From positions 1 to 51,775 of the forward strand of contig JBEKJI010000014.1 of the NCBI GenBank assembly GCA_050011315.1: DNA of 51,775 nucleotides, read 5' to 3'. Each line of letters starts with the position of its first letter. The stretch's first letter is position 1. Of this stretch, positions 1-7,554 are shown in pieces. The notes beneath the pieces are model-generated. The model saw only the letters and a list, made by a program, of their open reading frames with translations, did not search any database and was not told where the DNA came from. The translations under genes were made by a program, and so were the position numbers. This DNA is from Fen-549 sp050011315 (GTDB lineage: Bacteria; Actinomycetota; Thermoleophilia; Gaiellales; Gaiellaceae).

Positions 1-1
1 G

Positions 2-94
2 ACAAAGAGGGAGGCCATTCGCTGCGTCAAGCGCATGCTCTGCCGCCGCCTCTACCGACTCATGGTCGAGGAGGGATCCTTCTGTGAGGCTTGA
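2..94 (+). pseudogene. IS110-family transposase, C-terminal 30 codons (cut by window edge)
   Basis: The reading frame entering from the left edge ends at a TGA at 92-94. Its tail reads TKREAIRCVKRMLCRRLYRL, the basic C-terminal helix typical of IS110-family (DEDD plus serine) transposases. The last 27 codons recur at the right edge on the other strand, so two inverted copies of one element bound the window. Only about 15 nt separate the stop from the dispersed repeat at 110, so the element's right end is short, as in the IS110 subgroup whose noncoding RNA lies upstream of the transposase. The rest of the gene is outside the window. Confidence 0.75.
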
Positions 95-109
95 CAACCA
101 TAGAAGCGT

Positions 110-139
110 CCCACGGGGCGGAATACGGTATCGAGAAAA
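110..139 (+). repeat. Dispersed repeat R1, copy a (next to IS110 end)
   Basis: This copy starts CCCACGGGGCG and ends GGTATCGAGAAAAG. It matches the copies at 7466-7495, 9313-9342 and 51649-51678 except for four changed bases in the middle and a one-base deletion. It begins right after the short IS110 right end. The remaining sequence to the ispA stop at 243 has only a small CCGGA/TCCGG hairpin near 156 and no gene. Confidence 0.7.
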
Positions 140-242
140 GCGTCACGCAGGTGAAACCGGAATGCTCCGGATCTGTGTCGATCGTTCCGCAACGCCCTCG
201 TAGGCGCACGGCGGCTAGTTCAACCACGCGCGGTGCAGTGAT

Positions 243-1010
243 CTAACTCGTACGCGAAGCGAGGCTCTCGACGAGCCCCTCGAGCACGGAGGTGTCGGCA
301 TCGATTTCGGTGAGTTGCAACCGCGCCCGCTCGGCCGCCTCGTCGGCCAGGCGTCGCGTCTCCTCGACGCCGTGGACGAGCACGTGGCCGTCCCGATCGA
401 GTAGGTCGTCTATTAGCTGGAAGAGCAGGCCCAGCTCCTCGGCGAAGGCTCGCCAGGGCGCCTGCTCGGGGCCGGGCAACTCGGCTACCTCGAGCGCGAG
501 CCCGATTGCGGCGACGAATAAACGCCCAGTCTTGAGCCGGTGCAGCTCGGCCAGGTCGCCGCTGTGGGTGATGTCCAGGTACTGGCCGCCGATCATTCCC
601 TGGGTCGCCTCGATCAGCTCGCGGGCGACTGCCGGGCTCGGGTAGGTGAGGGCCAGGCGAACCGCCTCGCCCAGGAGCGCGTCGCCGGCGAGAATGGCGA
701 CCGCCTCTCCCCACTGGATGTGCGTGCTCGGGCGCCCGCGACGCTCGGCGTCGTCGTCGAGGGCGGGCAGGTCGTCGTGAACGAGCGAGAAAGAGTGCAC
801 CAGCTCGAGCGCGGCGGCGGCCGGAAGGGCCCGCTCCGGCTCGCAGCCGATCGCCTCGGCGGTTGCCAGGCAGAGTACGGGCCGGATGCGCTTACCGCCG
901 CCGGCAAGCGCGTATCGCATCGAGTCGCCCAGGTCGCCGAGCTCGCTCGAGAGCTCGAGCGCGAGCAGGTAGTCCTCGATCAATCCGAGCAGCTGGTCAG
1001 GCGTCCGCAT
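243..1010 (-). CDS. ispA: Polyprenyl (farnesyl/geranylgeranyl) diphosphate synthase
   Basis: This 255-residue trans-prenyltransferase condenses isopentenyl diphosphate with an allylic diphosphate, making precursors for quinones, carotenoids and undecaprenyl carrier. GGGKRIRP at 37-44 binds the diphosphate. The first Asp-rich motif is DDLPALDD (79-86) and the second is DDLLD (201-205), where most family members have DDxxD. It is about 40 residues shorter than E. coli IspA, mainly at the N-terminus and in the C-terminal helices. The ATG at 1010 lies inside the end of xseB (14-bp overlap), so it is translationally coupled as the last gene of the run. Chain length cannot be fixed from sequence alone. 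Confidence 0.88.
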   Translation of the reverse strand: MRTPDQLLGLIEDYLLALELSSELGDLGDSMRYALAGGGKRIRPVLCLATAEAIGCEPERALPAAAALELVHSFSLVHDDLPALDDDAERRGRPSTHIQWGEAVAILAGDALLGEAVRLALTYPSPAVARELIEATQGMIGGQYLDITHSGDLAELHRLKTGRLFVAAIGLALEVAELPGPEQAPWRAFAEELGLLFQLIDDLLDRDGHVLVHGVEETRRLADEAAERARLQLTEIDADTSVLEGLVESLASRTS

Positions 1011-1197
1011 CCGCTTCCGTCTCCGCCGCGCGGCGGGCGCGGCCCAGCTCTGCCTCTACCTCCTTGGCCAGCTCGGCGAGCTCGCTCAGGATCTCGATCG
1101 ACTGCGCCGGATCGTCGGTTTGCTCGAGCCTTTTTCGGGCCTCCTCGACCCGCTCGAGCAGCTTCTCCGCTCTGGCCAGAGCTTCCTCTGCGCTCAC
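997..1197 (-). CDS. xseB: Exodeoxyribonuclease VII small subunit (XseB-like)
   Basis: A 66-residue, almost wholly helical acidic protein with the layout of XseB: an N-terminal AEEALARAEKLLERVEEA helix and a second LAELAKEVEAEL helix. XseB binds the large subunit XseA to form the nuclease that degrades single-stranded DNA to oligonucleotides. Its GTG start overlaps the nusB stop (GTGA, 1194-1197) and its end overlaps ispA. The usual partner xseA is not adjacent and is not in this window. The protein is short and low in complexity, so the family call rests on size, helix pattern and the nusB/ispA context. Confidence 0.55.
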   Translation of the reverse strand: MSAEEALARAEKLLERVEEARKRLEQTDDPAQSIEILSELAELAKEVEAELGRARRAAETEADADA

Positions 1198-1574
1198 TCG
1201 CTGCCTCCCTCTCTCGCGATCTTGCCGAGCGCGCCGTTGACCAGGCGCGCCGCCTCGTCGGTTGTATAGCGCTTCGCCAGCTCGACCGCCTCGTTGACGG
1301 CCACCTCGTAGGGCACTCGAGCTCCGTCGATCTCGTAGACGGCGATGCGAAGGATGTTCCGCTCCAGCGCCCCGAGGCGATCGGCCGTCCAGTCCTCCAG
1401 GATCTCGTTGATCCGTTCGTCGAGCTCGGCGGCGCGGTCGGAAACAGCGGTGGCGGTCTCGAGAGCGAAGGGATCGACCTCCCCCTCATATAGAGAGGCG
1501 AGCGGCTTCCCGGTCAGATCCCACTGGTAGAGAAGAAAGAGAGCAGTTCGCCGGGCGGCTCTGCGACCGGCCAT
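1194..1574 (-). CDS. nusB: Transcription antitermination factor NusB
   Basis: A 126-residue all-helical NusB protein. NusB pairs with NusE (ribosomal protein S10) on boxA RNA to keep RNA polymerase processive on rRNA operons. The family features are the basic start GRRAARRTALFLLYQWD, the ERNILRIAVYE helix and the VNEAVELAKRY segment followed by a C-terminal NGAL helix. It starts at ATG 1574, 22 bp after the Asp23 gene, and overlaps xseB by 4 bp. A place next to xseB and ispA is common in actinobacteria. Confidence 0.93.
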   Translation of the reverse strand: MAGRRAARRTALFLLYQWDLTGKPLASLYEGEVDPFALETATAVSDRAAELDERINEILEDWTADRLGALERNILRIAVYEIDGARVPYEVAVNEAVELAKRYTTDEAARLVNGALGKIAREGGSE

Positions 1575-1596
1575 CAGCGTCTCCTCACGGCGGCCT

Positions 1597-1902
1597 TCAA
1601 GCGACCTCCTCGACAGTTACGTCGACCGTCAGCTCGCGCATCTCACACATGAACTCGAGCGCCTCGTGCACGGAGCCCTGCACGCGCGCGGCCAGCTCCG
1701 GCAGCACGGTGCCGGCCGGAGCGACGATGCCCACCTCCACGCGTGGAGGCTCGGCGCCGAGCTCGAAGGCGAGGCTGCGACGAGGGTACCGGCGCACACG
1801 CGCACCGCCGCGCTCGACGGCCACCGAGACGATCGTTGCCAGAGTCTGGGAAGGAACGACTATCCGCCCCGCCTGCTCCTCGAAAACGAGGGCTCCCTTC
1901 AT
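1597..1902 (-). CDS. Asp23/Gls24-family protein
   Basis: A 101-residue single-domain member of the Asp23/Gls24 family, small cytoplasmic proteins linked to envelope or alkaline stress in Gram-positive bacteria. The visible pattern is GRIVVPSQTLATIVSVAVE near the start, then a beta-rich core containing VEVGIVAPAGTVLPELAARV and a final LTVDVTVEEV strand. The ATG at 1902 overlaps the accC stop (ATGA), so it is coupled to biotin carboxylase. Asp23 genes between accC and nusB are a recurring Gram-positive arrangement. The biochemical role is unknown. Confidence 0.8.
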   Translation of the reverse strand: MKGALVFEEQAGRIVVPSQTLATIVSVAVERGGARVRRYPRRSLAFELGAEPPRVEVGIVAPAGTVLPELAARVQGSVHEALEFMCEMRELTVDVTVEEVA

Positions 1903-3257
1903 CCTCCAGCCAGAGCCGGGAGCCGGCCGGCCGCCTCGGCGATGAAGCTCGTCGAGTAGTCGCCGCTGCGGAACTCCTCGGAGTCGATGATCTCGCGAAT
2001 GACCGGCACTGTCGTCGTGACGCCCTCGATCTCCAGCTCTCTGAGCGCACGCAGCGCGCGCTCGATCGCGGCGGGGCGGTTGGTAGCGTGGACGGCGAGC
2101 TTGGCCAGCAGGGAGTCGTAGTAGGGCTGGATCACCATCCCCTCCTCGGCGAAGGTGTCGACGCGGATACCGGGGCCGAGCGGAGGGCGGAAGCGCACGA
2201 GCCGGCCCGGAGTGGGCACGAAATCACGGGCGGGATCCTCGGCGTTCAGGCGCAGCTCGATCGCATGGCCCGAGCGCGGCGCACGCCCCGTCAGCTCCAG
2301 CGGCTCGCCGGCGGCGATACGGATCTGCTCGCGAACGATGTCGATGCCGGTGACGAGCTCGCTGACCGGGTGCTCGACCTGAAGGCGAGCGTTCAGCTCC
2401 ATGAAGTAGAAGTTGCCGTCGGAGGAGAGCAGGAACTCGAAAGTGCCGGCGTTTGTGTAGCCGATCACGCCGCAGGCGCGCTCGACCGCGCTCTCCATCT
2501 CCAAACGCAGCTCCGGCGTCGTGGCCGGCGAGGGCGACTCCTCGATCAGCTTCTGGTGCCGGCGCTGGATCGAGCACTCTCTCTCGCCCAGCGTGAGCAC
2601 GCCGCCGAAGGAGTCGCAGAGAACCTGCACCTCGACATGGCGAGCCGGCACGACCGCCCGCTCGACGTAGAGCGCACCGTCGCCGAAGGCGGCCTCGGCC
2701 TCGGCGAAGGCGGTCGAGTAGGCATTCTCGAGCTCGGCGGGATCATCGACGAAGCGCATGCCCTTGCCGCCGCCACCGGCGGCCGGCTTGAGCAGGAGCG
2801 GGTAGCCGAGCTCCTTCGCGCCCGCCTGCACGCCCGCAAACGAGTTCACCGCATCGGTGCCGGGCACGAGCGGAACGTTCGCCGCCATCAACTCGCGCTT
2901 CGCCTCGGCCTTGTCGCCCATGCGCCGCATCACATCCGCGCTCGGGCCGATGAAAACGAAGCCCGTTTCCTCGCAGGCCTCGACGAAGGCGGGATTCTCG
3001 GAGAGGAAGCCGTAGCCGGGGTGAACGGCCTGGCAGCGGGTCGTCTCGGCGGCGCCGATCACGTTGGCGATGTACAGGTAGCTCTCGCTGGCGGGCGGAG
3101 GGCCGATGCAGACCGCCTCGTCGGCCAGACGGACGTGGAGCGACTCGGCATCGGCGGTCGAGTAGACGGCGATGGCCTCGACTCCGAGCTCGTGCAGCGC
3201 GCGAATGACGCGAACTGCGATCTCACCACGGTTGGCGACTAGGACACGCGAGAACAT
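1899..3257 (-). CDS. accC: Acetyl-CoA carboxylase, biotin carboxylase subunit
   Basis: A 452-residue biotin carboxylase. It uses ATP and bicarbonate to carboxylate biotin on the carrier protein, the first half-reaction of malonyl-CoA synthesis. The N-terminal domain opens VLVANRGEIAVRVIRA, the ATP-grasp glycine loop is KPAAGGGGKGM, and the active-site stretch is ELNARLQVEHPVSE, with the Arg and Glu that contact bicarbonate. Length is normal. It follows the BCCP fusion gene after 152 bp and overlaps the Asp23 gene by 4 bp. The carboxyltransferase partner (AccD type) is not in the window, so assignment to acetyl-CoA rather than pyruvate carboxylation is inferred from the AccB-type carrier next door. 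Confidence 0.93.
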   Translation of the reverse strand: MFSRVLVANRGEIAVRVIRALHELGVEAIAVYSTADAESLHVRLADEAVCIGPPPASESYLYIANVIGAAETTRCQAVHPGYGFLSENPAFVEACEETGFVFIGPSADVMRRMGDKAEAKRELMAANVPLVPGTDAVNSFAGVQAGAKELGYPLLLKPAAGGGGKGMRFVDDPAELENAYSTAFAEAEAAFGDGALYVERAVVPARHVEVQVLCDSFGGVLTLGERECSIQRRHQKLIEESPSPATTPELRLEMESAVERACGVIGYTNAGTFEFLLSSDGNFYFMELNARLQVEHPVSELVTGIDIVREQIRIAAGEPLELTGRAPRSGHAIELRLNAEDPARDFVPTPGRLVRFRPPLGPGIRVDTFAEEGMVIQPYYDSLLAKLAVHATNRPAAIERALRALRELEIEGVTTTVPVIREIIDSEEFRSGDYSTSFIAEAAGRLPALAGG

Positions 3258-3311
3258 TCTTCTATCAGCCTCTGAGAAAAAGACGGTTGGGCGCGCCGAA
3301 AGGCTGCGCCG

Positions 3312-3328
3312 GAGGTAGAGCCTACCTC
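3312..3328. other. Small perfect hairpin between BCCP fusion and accC
   Basis: GAGGTAG and CTACCTC form a perfect 7-bp inverted repeat with a 3-nt loop in the 152-bp spacer upstream of accC. No T-run follows on either strand. It could be an mRNA processing or attenuation structure, or chance. Confidence 0.3.
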
Positions 3329-3409
3329 GTTAGGCACGGGCGGGTCTGGCGAGATAGGCTCTCAATCCGGCCTGCCACTTTACTCCTCCAGGCGGCAGAC
3401 CAGGAAGGA

Positions 3410-5212
3410 TCAGTAGTTGTCGAGCGGCTTGCCACTGATCGGCTCGAGCTCGATCAGCAGGTCGCCGAACTGCACCGGGTCGCCATCCTGCTTGCAGATC
3501 CGGCGCACGATTCCGCCCTGTTCGGCCTTGACCTCGTTCATCAGCTTCATCGCCTCGAGAATGCAGAGGGTCTGGCCGGGCTCGATCGTGTCGCCGAGCT
3601 GAACGAACGGCGGCGTTCCAGGACCGGGCGCGCGGTAGAAGGTTCCGACCATCGGCGACTCGACCGCGATCATCCCCTCAGTCGGGCGCATCTCCGGCAC
3701 CTGCCCGAACTCGGCCGAGGCGAGCGGCGCCGAAGAGCCGGCCGCCCGCTCGGCGGCGGAGCGAACGGTCACGCGCATGTCCTCGTCCTCGATCGTGACC
3801 TCGGAGACGCCCGTCTCCTGCACGATCTGAACGATGTCGCGGATCCTCTCGGCGCGGTCGCGCTCGACAGCACCGGCGAAGAAGGCGATGTCGGGCGAGG
3901 TGCGGCTGCGGATCGCGCGCAGAAGCGGCTCGGCCTCCTGATCGAAAAAGCGAAGGAGCAGCAACTCTTCGTCGCTTGCCGCCAGCCCCGAAACGCGCTC
4001 GCGCAGCTCATCCAACGTCGGTGCCGGCTTGGGCTCGGACGGCTTCGGCGAGCGCAGCTCTATCGCCCGCTTCACGATCGGATCGACCTCGTCGGGAGTA
4101 CGGCCGTACTCGCCGCGCACCAGCGGCGGCAGCTCGTCTACCACGGTCTCATAGCGGTTGGCCGAGAGGACGTGTAGGAGCGCCTGCCAACCCAGGATCT
4201 GGGCGATCGGAGAGGCGAGCGGCGGCGAGCCGAGCTCCTGGCGGATGCGGGCCAGCTCGTCGAGCACATCGTCGAGCAGATCAGATGCGGAGTAGGTCTG
4301 CAGATGAGTATCGAGGGCGGCGACGATCCCGGGCGGGAAGCCGTACTCGGCCGCACGCGCAGCGATCCGCGGCACGAGTGGCGCGATCAGCTCGTCGCCG
4401 ATGTGCTCGTCGACGAGGTCGGAGGCCTGCCAGAGCGCCTCTACGTCCACCTTGCAGTCGAAACCGAGACCCGTGAGCGTCTGAGCCAGGACCTCGCCCG
4501 GCGGACGGTGCAGGGTTAGAGCAATCGGGTAGATCGAGCAGGCGATCAGCTCCGCTCCGGCTCTGGCCGCCTCGATAGAGGAGGCGAGTGCGTTGCCTCC
4601 AGCACCCTGGCAGTAGACGGCAACGGGGAGTCCGCTCTCGGCCCTGAGCCGCTCCACCAACTCGTGTGCGCGGTACGGCGGCAGCGAGCCGGTGGGGTCG
4701 TGGAGGACGACACGAGCGGCGCCGAGCTTGGGCAACTTGCTCGCCTGCTCGATCAGGAGCTCGTTGTCGCCGCCCCGGCCCGGGCTGTAGACGAGCCCGC
4801 CCTCGAACTCCTTGCCCGCCGCGAGTACGGCCTCGGCCGATTCGCGCAGGTTGTCGACGTCGTTCAGCGGATCATCGAGGCGGAAGACGTCGATGCCATT
4901 AGCTGCAGCGCACGCGATGAAGCGCCTGATCACATCGTCCTCGACGGGATGGGTGCCGACGAGAAAACGGCCGCGCAGGGCTAGCGCCAGCGGCGTCTTG
5001 GTGCGCATCTTGATCGCGCGGATGCGCTCCCAGGGGCTCTCCACACCGCGCCTGACCGCCGCCTCGAAACAGCCGCCGCCGGAGACGTCCAGGTAGGCGA
5101 AACCGGCGCCGTCGAGCACCTCGGCGAGCTTGTAGACGGCCCCGGTCGGGACGCGCCCGGCCAGTGGCTCCTGGCCGAGCAGGCGGATCGAAGTGTCTAC
5201 GAGCGCAGGCAT
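3410..5212 (-). CDS. Biotin carboxyl carrier protein fused to a degenerate carboxyltransferase domain
   Basis: A 600-residue protein with three parts. Residues 5-240 are an HMG-lyase-type TIM barrel like OadA, PycB or transcarboxylase 5S (compare FRLDDPLNDVDNL with the family FRxFDALND). Residues 250-430 resemble the conserved PYC/OADA domain. Residues 445-600 are a full AccB: an N-terminal RIRDIVQIVQ segment, linker, and a biotinyl domain with EAMKLMNE. The barrel has lost known catalytic groups: the carboxylated Lys of KDMAG is His (HDPTG, 171-175) and the HxH zinc ligands are replaced by CQGAGG (201-206). Only the first metal Asp (VDT) remains. It probably acts as an AccB carrier with a structural barrel. 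It precedes accC in the same operon. Confidence 0.85.
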   Translation of the reverse strand: MPALVDTSIRLLGQEPLAGRVPTGAVYKLAEVLDGAGFAYLDVSGGGCFEAAVRRGVESPWERIRAIKMRTKTPLALALRGRFLVGTHPVEDDVIRRFIACAAANGIDVFRLDDPLNDVDNLRESAEAVLAAGKEFEGGLVYSPGRGGDNELLIEQASKLPKLGAARVVLHDPTGSLPPYRAHELVERLRAESGLPVAVYCQGAGGNALASSIEAARAGAELIACSIYPIALTLHRPPGEVLAQTLTGLGFDCKVDVEALWQASDLVDEHIGDELIAPLVPRIAARAAEYGFPPGIVAALDTHLQTYSASDLLDDVLDELARIRQELGSPPLASPIAQILGWQALLHVLSANRYETVVDELPPLVRGEYGRTPDEVDPIVKRAIELRSPKPSEPKPAPTLDELRERVSGLAASDEELLLLRFFDQEAEPLLRAIRSRTSPDIAFFAGAVERDRAERIRDIVQIVQETGVSEVTIEDEDMRVTVRSAAERAAGSSAPLASAEFGQVPEMRPTEGMIAVESPMVGTFYRAPGPGTPPFVQLGDTIEPGQTLCILEAMKLMNEVKAEQGGIVRRICKQDGDPVQFGDLLIELEPISGKPLDNY

Positions 5213-5289
5213 GGTGCGAGCGAGAGCCTAGTCGATCACACCCGGACCAGGTCGCCTATCCGACGGTACCGTGCCGCAAGCACAAGGCG

Positions 5290-5856
5290 CTATGCCCGCG
5301 AGATGTAGCGGCGCTCGCGCGTGTCGACCTTGATGCGCTCGCCCTTGTTGACGAACAAGGGAACCTGGACGACCGCGCCGGTCTCGAGCGTGGCCGGCTT
5401 GGTGACGTTGGAGACGGTGTCGCCGCGGACGCCGGGTTCGGTCTCGGTGATCGTCAGCTCGACCGACGCCGGAAGCTGAATCCCGGCCGGCTTGCCGTCC
5501 ACCATCATCATCTGCGCCGAGCTCGAGGGGAGCAGGAAGTCGATCGAGTCCTCGACGACGGCGTGCGCCAGGTGGATCTGCTCGTAGTTCTCCTCGTCCA
5601 TGAACACGACCTCGTCGCCGGTGTCGTAGAGGTACTGGACGTTCTTGGTCTCGGTGTAGATGCGCGGCATCTTCTCGCCGGCGCGGAAGGTGCGCTCGAC
5701 GACGGCGCCCGACTCGAGGCTCTTGAGCTTGGTGCGTACGAAGGCGCCGCCCTTGCCCGGCTTTACGTGCTGGAACTCGACGATGCGCCAGACGACGCCG
5801 TCGAGCTCGATGTGCATGCCGTTCTTGAACTGGCTGGTGGTAATGACGTCGGCCAC
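5290..5856 (-). CDS. efp: Translation elongation factor P
   Basis: A 188-residue EF-P, the tRNA-shaped factor that rescues ribosomes stalled at polyproline. The three-barrel architecture is clear: an N-terminal KOW-like domain with the lysine loop HVKPGKGGAF near residue 32, a middle domain starting FRAGEKMPRIYTE, and a C-terminal OB domain ending GERIKVDTRERRYI. The start is GTG 5856, giving M-ADVITTSQFKNG as in orthologues; the frame stays open far upstream into pepQ, but that extension is antisense-like junk. A TAGACT -10 box lies 8 nt upstream of this GTG. No EpmA/EpmB-type modification genes are nearby. Confidence 0.95.
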   Translation of the reverse strand: MADVITTSQFKNGMHIELDGVVWRIVEFQHVKPGKGGAFVRTKLKSLESGAVVERTFRAGEKMPRIYTETKNVQYLYDTGDEVVFMDEENYEQIHLAHAVVEDSIDFLLPSSSAQMMMVDGKPAGIQLPASVELTITETEPGVRGDTVSNVTKPATLETGAVVQVPLFVNKGERIKVDTRERRYISRA

Positions 5857-5864
5857 GGATGGCC

Positions 5865-5870
5865 AGTCTA
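5865..5870 (-). promoter_or_regulatory. Putative -10 box (TAGACT) of efp
   Basis: TAGACT on the minus strand sits 8 nt before the efp GTG and overlaps the pepQ stop codon. It fits the TANNNT-plus-6-to-8 pattern seen before many genes here and would give an almost leaderless efp transcript. Confidence 0.45.
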
Positions 5871-6905
5871 TCCGACGATGGTGAGCTGCTTCGTGGTGCT
5901 CGTCAGCACGTCGGCGCCCTGATCCGTGACGGCTAGGAGATCCTCGATGCGAACGCCGCCGAGACCCTCGAGGTAGATGCCCGGCTCGACCGTAACGACG
6001 TTGCCCGCTTCTAGACGTGTCTCGTCTGCTTCGGCGCGAAGCAACGGCGCCTCGTGCACCTCGATCCCGACGCCGTGTCCGAGCCCGTGCCCGAAGTGCC
6101 CGGCGAACTCGCTCGCCTCGATCAGATCGCGAGCAGCCGCGTCGACCTCGCGCGCGAGCGCACCGGCTCTGACCGCGGCGACTCCAACCTCCTGCGCGGC
6201 GAGACAAACGTCGTATGCACTCCTGAGCTCCGCTGGTGGCTCGCCGCAGGCAAACGTGCGCGTGCAGTCGGCGCAGTAGCCGTCGACGACGGCGCCCGCA
6301 TCGACGATGGCGAAGTCGCCCTCCTCGATGACTCGCTCGCCCGGCTTGGCGTGGGGAAAGGCGCCGTTCGGGCCGGAGGCGACGATGGTCGGAAAGGCCT
6401 CCTCTTCCGATCCCAGCTCGTGGAAGAGCTCGCGCATGCGCCAGGCCAGGTCGACCTCGCGGCGGCCGACGAAGGGCTCCGAGGCGAGCCGCTCATAGGC
6501 CCTGTTCGTCACCTCGGCGGCGCGCCGTATCGCGGCCAGCTCGCCGGAATCCTTGACCGCTCGGAGTTTCTCCACGAGCCCGGCAGCCGCAACGAGCGAG
6601 GCGCCGCCCGAGCGCAGCTTCTCGAAGCTCGCAACCGTAACGGCGTCCGGCTCGAAGCCGACCTCCCCTTCGAGCAAGGCGCTCAGGCCCGTGAAGAGAT
6701 CGCGCCCGATGTCGACCACCTCGATCCCGGGCAGCAGGCGAGCCGCGGCGGTGTAGCGGGAGTCGGTGCAGAGGCGCACCCGCCCCGGCTCGACCAGGAG
6801 CGCCGCGTTCGAGCTGCGAAAGCCGCTCAGGTAGCGCACGTTGACCTCGCTCGTGACCAGAAGCGGCCGCTCCAGCGTGGCCTGCAGGCGCTCCAGCCGA
6901 GTCAT
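5868..6905 (-). CDS. pepQ: M24-family Xaa-Pro aminopeptidase/dipeptidase
   Basis: A 345-residue pita-bread metallopeptidase that removes N-terminal residues before proline. An N-terminal creatinase-like domain (LVTSEVNVRYLSGF) is followed by the catalytic domain with all five dinuclear metal ligands: VDAGA and CADCTRTF (Asp, Asp), GHGLGHGVG (His), VEPGIY (Glu) and GVRIED (Glu). The ATG at 6905 overlaps the aroQ stop (ATGA), which sets the start; a longer frame upstream only reads through aroQ. Adjacent efp and pepP/pepQ genes are common in bacteria. PepP-like and PepQ-like specificities cannot be separated here. Confidence 0.9.
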   Translation of the reverse strand: MTRLERLQATLERPLLVTSEVNVRYLSGFRSSNAALLVEPGRVRLCTDSRYTAAARLLPGIEVVDIGRDLFTGLSALLEGEVGFEPDAVTVASFEKLRSGGASLVAAAGLVEKLRAVKDSGELAAIRRAAEVTNRAYERLASEPFVGRREVDLAWRMRELFHELGSEEEAFPTIVASGPNGAFPHAKPGERVIEEGDFAIVDAGAVVDGYCADCTRTFACGEPPAELRSAYDVCLAAQEVGVAAVRAGALAREVDAAARDLIEASEFAGHFGHGLGHGVGIEVHEAPLLRAEADETRLEAGNVVTVEPGIYLEGLGGVRIEDLLAVTDQGADVLTSTTKQLTIVG

Positions 6906-7327
6906 CGCCTGGCTAGGAATTCGAGCGCCTCTTGGTAACCCTCCGGCCCTTTGCCCGAGATCGTCAGCGCCGCCACGTCGCGCACGACCGAGACGCGCCG
7001 CCACTCCTCGCGCGCCTGCACGTCGGACAGGTGCACCTCGACGACCGGCACCTCGAGCAGCTCGAGCGCGTCTCGGATCGCGTAGCTGTAGTGCGTCCAG
7101 GCGCCCGGATTGACGATCACGCCGTCGGCGCCGTCGAGCGCCTCGTGGATCCAGCCGACGTACTCGCCCTCGGCGTTCGTCTGCCGGCAGTCGACCTCGA
7201 GCCCGAGCTCAGCCGCCCATTCCCCGATCTTCCCCTCCAGCTCGGGCAGAGTGAGCACTCCATAGTGAGTCGGATCGCGGCGGCCGAGCATGTCGAGGTT
7301 GACGCCGTGCAGAACGAAGACACGCAT
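6902..7327 (-). CDS. aroQ: 3-dehydroquinate dehydratase, type II
   Basis: A 141-residue type II dehydroquinase that forms 3-dehydroshikimate in the shikimate pathway as a dodecamer of flavodoxin-like subunits. It has the family start VLHGVNLDMLGRRDPTHYG with the catalytic Tyr, NPGAWTHYSYAIRDAL, VVEVHLSDVQAREEWR with the catalytic His, and a C-terminal GKGPEGY segment. The start is ATG 7327, exactly 6 nt after a TACACT -10 box, so it probably has its own promoter and a leaderless mRNA although it lies downstream of aroKB. It overlaps pepQ by 4 bp. Confidence 0.94.
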   Translation of the reverse strand: MRVFVLHGVNLDMLGRRDPTHYGVLTLPELEGKIGEWAAELGLEVDCRQTNAEGEYVGWIHEALDGADGVIVNPGAWTHYSYAIRDALELLEVPVVEVHLSDVQAREEWRRVSVVRDVAALTISGKGPEGYQEALEFLARR

Positions 7328-7333
7328 CTGGGG

Positions 7334-7339
7334 AGTGTA
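7334..7339 (-). promoter_or_regulatory. Putative -10 box (TACACT) of aroQ
   Basis: TACACT on the minus strand is separated from the aroQ ATG by exactly 6 nt, so transcription would start at or next to the start codon. No Shine-Dalgarno sequence is present. Confidence 0.5.
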
Positions 7340-7381
7340 GGCATGCGCGGCGAAGGAGGCGCACCGATTCTGTTGTCGGGG

Positions 7382-7431
7382 CTAAGAATCGGCGATCAAC
7401 GCGTCCGGCGCTCGTAATCTGCGTCGTTCCG
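7382..7431 (-). pseudogene. Possible remnant of a second aroB 3' end
   Basis: Read on the minus strand, this stretch ends ...RAPDALIADS-stop. The live aroKB gene 170 bp upstream ends ...RALDALITDT-stop. The last 28 nt, including the stop, match at about 20 positions. This looks like the old 3' end of aroB left behind when repeats R1 and IR-A appeared between the copies. A perfect GTCACG/CGTGAC hairpin lies at 7437-7452. Chance similarity is not excluded. Confidence 0.35.
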
Positions 7432-7465
7432 CATTCGTCACGCTTTCGTGACACTCCCGTGACTC

Positions 7466-7495
7466 TTTCTTCGATACCGTGCTACGCCCCGTGGG
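7466..7495 (-). repeat. Dispersed repeat R1, copy b
   Basis: This 30-bp stretch is the exact reverse complement of 9313-9342. Read on the minus strand it starts CCCACGGGGCGTAGCACGG. It lies 4 bp from inverted repeat IR-A, so the two repeat types form a nested palindrome around aroKB. Confidence 0.85.
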
Positions 7496-7498
7496 AGG

Positions 7499-7552
7499 GT
7501 GGGGGGAGGAGGGTGGATTAGCGAGGTGCCCGGAACTCCGAGAAGTCCTCGA
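7499..7552 (+). repeat. Inverted repeat IR-A, left arm (3' side of aroKB)
   Basis: Positions 7499-7533 are a perfect reverse complement of 9104-9138 (35 bp, starting GTGGGGGGAGGAGGGTGGAT). Similarity continues imperfectly to about 7552, just short of the aroKB stop at 7555. In an aroKB transcript this arm would be the 3' UTR and could pair with the 5' arm. Confidence 0.9.
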
Positions 7553-7554
7553 AT

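Noticed and set aside
1743..3242. A 499-codon open frame on the plus strand
   Set aside because: It is fully antisense to accC, whose protein is unmistakable. The antisense frame is Arg/Ala/Leu-rich, as expected for a shadow in high-G+C DNA.
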